The notes below the pieces were generated by a model. It had not been told where the DNA came from. It searched no databases and saw only the letters and a list, made by a program, of their open reading frames with translations. Made by a program: the position numbers and the translations under genes. A stretch of 34,027 nucleotides of DNA, taken from the IMG/VR virus record IMGVR_UViG_3300027985_001334, positions 1 to 34,027 of that record; one strand, given 5' to 3'. Position 1 is the first letter of the stretch. Every line of letters begins with the position of its first letter. Shown one piece after another: positions 30,865 to 34,027 of the stretch. This DNA comes from a virus.

Positions 30865-31572
30865 AACTTTTGGCTCTACCCTCCTAAGCCCTAAGACGTT
30901 GGAGTATTTTTCGATTAATTTATAAGTCATTGAGCCATTTTTTTGATTATTTAAAGATATCATAAAAATTAAAAATATAAATTTTAAAAATTTTAAATTT
31001 TATATCTGAAAGTATGAAACCTATGTATATACTAGATTCTCGAATGGGGTACATACCCTCCCCCTTTTTTTCTTCTAACTCTGACATAGCCACCCTATTT
31101 ATCATCCAATTAAAAAGTTATTTTATCTATATATGTAACTGTACATATAGATTAAGTTTATCATATTTAGTTTTGGAAATTAAAATTACCAAACTCTAGC
31201 ATTTTTTTTAAATACCTCTATACATACCACCAATACGTGCCTATAGCTATTTAAGTTTATTTATTTAAGAATATAGATTAAATAGTCAAAACTTAAAGCT
31301 CGATTTTATGGTACTTCATCGTTTAAGTTTATGATTTTTTCAATAAAACTTAAAGTGTTTAGATTTATGCCAATATTTAGTTATTTTAATTATTTCGTTT
31401 AAGCTTACATCATTTTTGCGCTAACCTTAAAAAATTGCATGGGATGGGATAAAAAACTGGAGTATCCCTCCGAACTGTCCCAAACCGTAGTATTTTGACT
31501 TTGTCTCATGCTTGAATTTGTCTAATCTCACTAATCGTTTTGGTATTCTAAGGTTTTAGGGCTTAGAGCTTG
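30855..31572. repeat. Split inverted repeat bracketing the noncoding region
   Basis: The right end TTAGGGCTTAGAGCTTG (31556-31572) is the inverse of CAAGCTCTAAGCCCTAA. On the left both parts occur but are split: CAAGCTCTAA (30855-30864) and CTAAGCCCTAA (30884-30894), 19 bases apart. In addition CCAGACAAGCT occurs directly at 30850-30860 and 31698-31708. Within 30865-31730 I see no convincing gene. Confidence 0.45.
31250..31407. repeat. Cluster of TTTAAGTTT repeats, possible centromere
   Basis: TTTAAGTTT at 31250 and 31322, its inverse AAACTTAAA at 31289 and 31346, and a related TTTAAGCTTA at 31398, spaced 24-52 bases. CGATTTTATGGTACTT (31301-31316) lies between the second and third. AT-rich repeat clusters next to a ParA operon are candidate parS sites or secondary initiation zones. 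Confidence 0.4.
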
Positions 31573-31592
31573 TTAATATAGAATAGATCAAT

Positions 31593-31637
31593 GAGCGCTC
31601 CTCGCGCCTGGCTTCGCCCTGGTGCGCCTTCGGGCTT
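31593..31637. other. GC-rich patch with UUCG-type hairpin
   Basis: About 45 bases of high GC in an otherwise AT-rich genome: palindrome GAGCGCTC (31593-31600), GGCTTCGCC and GCCTTCGGGC (a stem with TTCG loop). Lies between the inverted repeat and the end of the partition operon. Possibly a protein-binding or nicking site, packaging site, or foreign insertion. Confidence 0.45.
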
Positions 31638-31694
31638 GTTATTATTATGTAAATAAGGATTAGGTAGTTTTGTAGTGTAGGAAATAATAAGGAT

Positions 31695-31713
31695 GTTCCA
31701 GACAAGCTGGAAC
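31695..31713 (-). terminator. Short hairpin after the partition operon
   Basis: GTTCCAG (31695-31701) pairs with CTGGAAC (31707-31713) around ACAAG. On the minus strand it follows the last partition gene (ends 31731) by about 18 bases. The following T-rich run is imperfect (ATCCTTATTATTT), so termination is probable but not certain. Confidence 0.45.
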
Positions 31714-31730
31714 AAGTTTAACCCACTTAT

Positions 31731-32108
31731 CTAAAGATTTGTATTTAGTTCTGGAGGATAAACTCTCTTATGTATATCTTCTATATCTTCTTTTATTTGA
31801 AAGATGCCTTCAAATAAAACCATTTCAACTTCTAAAAGACTTATTTTAAAATCCAAAGGTTTAATATAAGTTTCTTTTATTCTCTTGTTTTCTTCATCTA
31901 TTAGCTCATTTTCTCTTTTTTGATCTTCACTTAAATTATATCGCCCTATATACTTTGATTTTAATTTTTTTTCCCATTCTGATTTAGTTTTATATAACTT
32001 TACCAATTCATCCCTATCTCCAAAAAGTAAATCGTTGTAATCTTGATATTTCATTCTCCTTGAAGCTTCATCTAAAATCTTAACTCTAATTTCTTGTATT
32101 TCAGTCAT
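31731..32108 (-). CDS. Third gene of the partition operon, coiled-coil protein
   Basis: 125 residues, charged and helical (KTKSEWEKKLKSKY, EDQKRENELIDEENKRIKE), no known domain. The start overlaps the previous stop by one base (TAATG), so translation is coupled. May be an accessory partition protein or an unrelated passenger. Confidence 0.5.
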   Translation of the reverse strand: MTEIQEIRVKILDEASRRMKYQDYNDLLFGDRDELVKLYKTKSEWEKKLKSKYIGRYNLSEDQKRENELIDEENKRIKETYIKPLDFKISLLEVEMVLFEGIFQIKEDIEDIHKRVYPPELNTNL

Positions 32109-32344
32109 TATAATATCCCCTCTTCTTTTGCCAACTTCATAGCTGCTCTTTTTATAAATGTTACTGGAGCTTCACCAGTTCCATTTTTTTTATTATCTCT
32201 TAAAGCATTTAACAACTTTTTTGGTACAGCAGTTAAATTAATTGTCTCTTTTCCATCATCATCGTTTTTATTCTCTTTTAGTGCAGCTGCTGCTACAACA
32301 TCTTTAGCATCATCTTCTAAAATATCAAATTTATTCTTTGCCAT
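32108..32344 (-). CDS. Small ParB-like/centromere-binding protein
   Basis: 78 residues. N-terminal acidic-Ala region (EDDAKDVVAAAALKENKNDDD) then INLTAVPKKLLNALRDN...VTFIKRAAMKLAKEEGIL, which has the strand-helix-helix pattern of ribbon-helix-helix DNA-binding proteins. Such proteins serve as the centromere-binding partner of small ParA ATPases of type Ib. Five bases after the parA stop. Assignment by size, pattern and position. Confidence 0.6.
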   Translation of the reverse strand: MAKNKFDILEDDAKDVVAAAALKENKNDDDGKETINLTAVPKKLLNALRDNKKNGTGEAPVTFIKRAAMKLAKEEGIL

Positions 32345-32349
32345 AATTT

Positions 32350-32991
32350 TTATCCTTTTATATCTTCTATTATTTCATTTACCAACTTATTAAATATAAT
32401 AGCTGGTGTTCCTGATGTAAGTTCAGTTATGCTCTTACCTTCACTTAGCATCAATTTATATTTACTGTTTGAAGGAATTACAGTTTGATAGATATCAAAG
32501 TGATTGCTATCTTTATCTGTCCAGGCTTTTATATTTGCATAAGTGATTTTATCTGCATGGTGAACACGATTTATAAGAACTTTACATTTTATACCTGGTT
32601 GTTTTTCTACTATCTTATTTATGATCTTATTAAAATCTACTAATCCATCCAATTCATAAGATGAATCACATAAAGGAGTAATAACTAGATCAGTTAATAA
32701 TAATGCAGTTCTAGCTAAAGATGAATCATAACCACCTAAATCTATAATAGTAAGATCATCATCATTTTGTAAATGTGATATCAATTCTTTATCATTTTTG
32801 ATATCTTTCATTTTATAAGGTTGATCTCTTCTATTATTAAATTTTGTAGTGTGTTTTTGTGGATCTAAATCTAAAACAGTAACATTAAACAATTTGCTTA
32901 GTTCTACTGCTAAATTACAAACAGTAGTGGTTTTTGCTACTCCACCTTTTTGGTGAGCTACGGATATAACTTTTAGTTTTGGTTTTAACAT
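32350..32991 (-). CDS. parA: ParA-type partition ATPase
   Basis: 213 residues. Deviant Walker A KGGVAKTT (residues 15-22, HQKGGVAKTTTVCNLAVEL), Walker A' LDLDPQ near 41-46 and Walker B LTIIDLGG near 80-87. The short size, without an N-terminal DNA-binding domain, places it in type Ib ParA; these move plasmids over the nucleoid with a small DNA-binding partner, which follows here. Ribosome site AAGGAG. The upstream region holds the AAACATACGTTT-type palindromes, which could be operator or centromere. Confidence 0.9.
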   Translation of the reverse strand: MLKPKLKVISVAHQKGGVAKTTTVCNLAVELSKLFNVTVLDLDPQKHTTKFNNRRDQPYKMKDIKNDKELISHLQNDDDLTIIDLGGYDSSLARTALLLTDLVITPLCDSSYELDGLVDFNKIINKIVEKQPGIKCKVLINRVHHADKITYANIKAWTDKDSNHFDIYQTVIPSNSKYKLMLSEGKSITELTSGTPAIIFNKLVNEIIEDIKG

Positions 32992-33027
32992 TGAAAATCT
33001 CCTTAAAAGAGATTTTATATAAAAATA

Positions 33028-33056
33028 CTTTAAACATATTTTAAACGTATGTTTTA
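33028..33056. repeat. Tandem palindromes upstream of parA
   Basis: TTTTAAACGTATGTTTTA (33039-33056) belongs to the AAAACGTATGTTTT family, and TTTAAACATATTTTA overlaps it to the left (33029-33043). They lie 40-65 bases before the parA start. In small ParA systems this is the usual position of both the par operator and the centromere. Confidence 0.55.
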
Positions 33057-33072
33057 TGTAGGTAATAAGTAT

Positions 33073-33597
33073 TTATTTAATATCTTCATCTTTTATTCCG
33101 ATATCATAACTTCTAGCTTTTCTTTGAAATTCAAATCTTTTATCTTTTACATTTTTATAATAATATTTTGATTCTTCATCAGTAAGAGAATATAAATACT
33201 TATTGTATTTATCTGAAATATCCCAATGGATGCAGTCATTATATGTAGTTTTATTTGTAGCTAGTTTATTTTGAGTTTGTCCATAATAAATACTCTCTAT
33301 CTCATAACCTGCTTTAAGTATTGCAGCTAAGATATCTTCATTACACCATTCAGCATCATAAATTTTTTTTCTTTGATCGATTGCTTTTTGATTAAGACCT
33401 TTTACATTTGTTACATAATTAAATAAAATAGATTTATTTACTTTTCCAAGAGATACTATTGTAGAGTATCTATTTAGTTTTATTGGTAGCCCTTCTGCAA
33501 CTTCTGTTGCCCATACTCTTACAAATTCATCTGTTATTTTTATTTCTTTTGAAAATAATACAGTAAATAGAAGTGTAAAAGTTAATATGAATTTCAT
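33073..33597 (-). CDS. Exported protein of unknown function
   Basis: 174 residues with a signal peptide (MKFILTFTLLFTVLFSK, cleavage near 16-18). The mature part has the outline of a periplasmic family: GLPIKLNRYSTIVSLGKV, LFNYVTNVKGL, a Cys near 84 (WCNEDILAAILKAGYEIESIYYG in two parts) and a second Cys near 121 (NDC), probably a disulfide. Overlaps the previous gene by ATGA, so the two exported proteins are made together. Neither fits virion or plasmid maintenance, suggesting cargo expressed in the lysogen. Confidence 0.55.
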   Translation of the reverse strand: MKFILTFTLLFTVLFSKEIKITDEFVRVWATEVAEGLPIKLNRYSTIVSLGKVNKSILFNYVTNVKGLNQKAIDQRKKIYDAEWCNEDILAAILKAGYEIESIYYGQTQNKLATNKTTYNDCIHWDISDKYNKYLYSLTDEESKYYYKNVKDKRFEFQRKARSYDIGIKDEDIK

Positions 33598-33974
33598 TTA
33601 TTACACCTAAATTTATTAAATAATATATCAGTAATTAAAACGCTACCTATTTCCTCTTTAAGCAATAATGGATTTTTATCAACCTCACTAATTAATGTTT
33701 TTGCAAGAAGATAAGGTGTTACATCAAATAAGCATAATACAGGACTATAATTTTCTTTATTTCTAGGATCATATATTTGATAAAATTGTATTACCTCTAA
33801 TGATGCAGTATACATACCTTTTACATACATAATATCCATTAGTTCCGAATAATTAAAATCTTTTTTTCCTTCTTTAATTTGTAAAAATAATTTAGATTTT
33901 TGGTAGAGTTCTTCCGAAGATGAAGCATTTAAAACATTGAGAGTTAATAATAATGATATAAAAATATATTTCAT
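33594..33974 (-). CDS. Exported Rap1a/Tai-like immunity protein candidate
   Basis: 126 residues with signal peptide (MKYIFISLLLTLNVLNA, cleavage near 17). After YVKGMYTASLEVIQFY come C81, VTPYLLAKTLISEVDKNPLL, and a final FNKFRC, which follows the Rap1a/Tai immunity pattern (GxxxG-like helix, C-x-P-type segment, yL..hP, C-terminal phenylalanine-Cys). Members protect the cell from secreted peptidoglycan-degrading effectors. Resemblance is by eye and moderate. Ribosome site AAAGGAG; if the molecule is circular this gene follows the XRE repressor. Confidence 0.5.
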   Translation of the reverse strand: MKYIFISLLLTLNVLNASSSEELYQKSKLFLQIKEGKKDFNYSELMDIMYVKGMYTASLEVIQFYQIYDPRNKENYSPVLCLFDVTPYLLAKTLISEVDKNPLLLKEEIGSVLITDILFNKFRCNK

Positions 33975-34027
33975 AAAAGTCTCCTTTATAAAATAATATC
34001 TAAATATATTATAAATTATTCTTTGAC

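Noticed and set aside
31014-31199. 61-codon plus-strand frame in the noncoding gap
   Set aside because: Ribosome site poor, composition random, no neighbour coupling, and it crosses a low-complexity pyrimidine run.
32094-32393. Plus-strand frame over the partition genes
   Set aside because: It is antisense to ParA and its partner, both with clear motifs.
1-34027. Integrase or attachment site
   Set aside because: No tyrosine or serine recombinase frame was seen and no tRNA-like att sequence, so an integrative lifestyle is not supported.

Overview
The window looks like all or nearly all of one AT-rich phage-plasmid: a temperate phage that persists as a replicon instead of integrating. It pairs a plasmid backbone (iteron origin with a Rep_3-type initiator, and a ParA partition operon) with a tailed-phage genome (large and probable small terminase, portal, scaffold, major capsid, tail fibre, lysis cassette, ejection-type proteins, primase-helicase and a repressor). 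I see no integrase, transposase, rRNA, tRNA or CRISPR array. Very low GC, the T4-type lysozyme with an outer-membrane lipoprotein, and a Rap1a-like periplasmic protein point to a Gram-negative host. The style suggests Campylobacterota, probably the Arcobacter group; this is inference and no marker gene proves it.

Layout. (1) Positions 1-2000: an XRE-type repressor on the minus strand, cut by the window edge, faces an unusual Rha-HNH fusion across a compact divergent promoter; small genes follow and end at a strong terminator. (2) 2000-3220: iteron origin and rep. (3) 3240-21420, minus strand: the virion and lysis block, read right to left as portal, small head protein, scaffold, capsid, adaptor candidate, tail fibre, fibre-associated protein, a terminator, the lysis cassette, four unassigned tail or internal proteins, and two large ejection-type proteins. 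The last of these carries an N-terminal nuclease-like domain. No tape measure, sheath or tail tube is visible, so a short-tailed (podovirus-like) virion fits best. (4) 21600-22735: immunity region with a CI-like repressor, a membrane protein probably expressed in the lysogen, and a cluster of operator-like repeats. (5) 22735-30550, plus strand: early and packaging genes, namely a DNA-binding protein, primase-helicase, probable small terminase, a NUMOD1-like protein, small membrane proteins and the large terminase. (6) 30550-31730: about 1.2 kb, mostly noncoding, rich in repeats, with a possible attenuator RNA, an ORF that seems to start at ATA, a TTTAAGTTT cluster and a GC-rich patch. (7) 31731-33974, minus strand: partition operon and two exported proteins.

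Working model. Rep and the iterons replicate the lysogen and ParA with its small partner partitions it. Two repressors (1-165 and 22163-22522) control two divergent switches. On induction the plus-strand arm replicates and packages DNA, while the minus-strand arm builds the virion and lyses the cell. A palindrome with core AAAACGTATGTTTT recurs next to the portal promoter, the parA promoter and the terminase end, and could link partition with late-gene control.

All functions were read by eye from sequence motifs; no database search was run.
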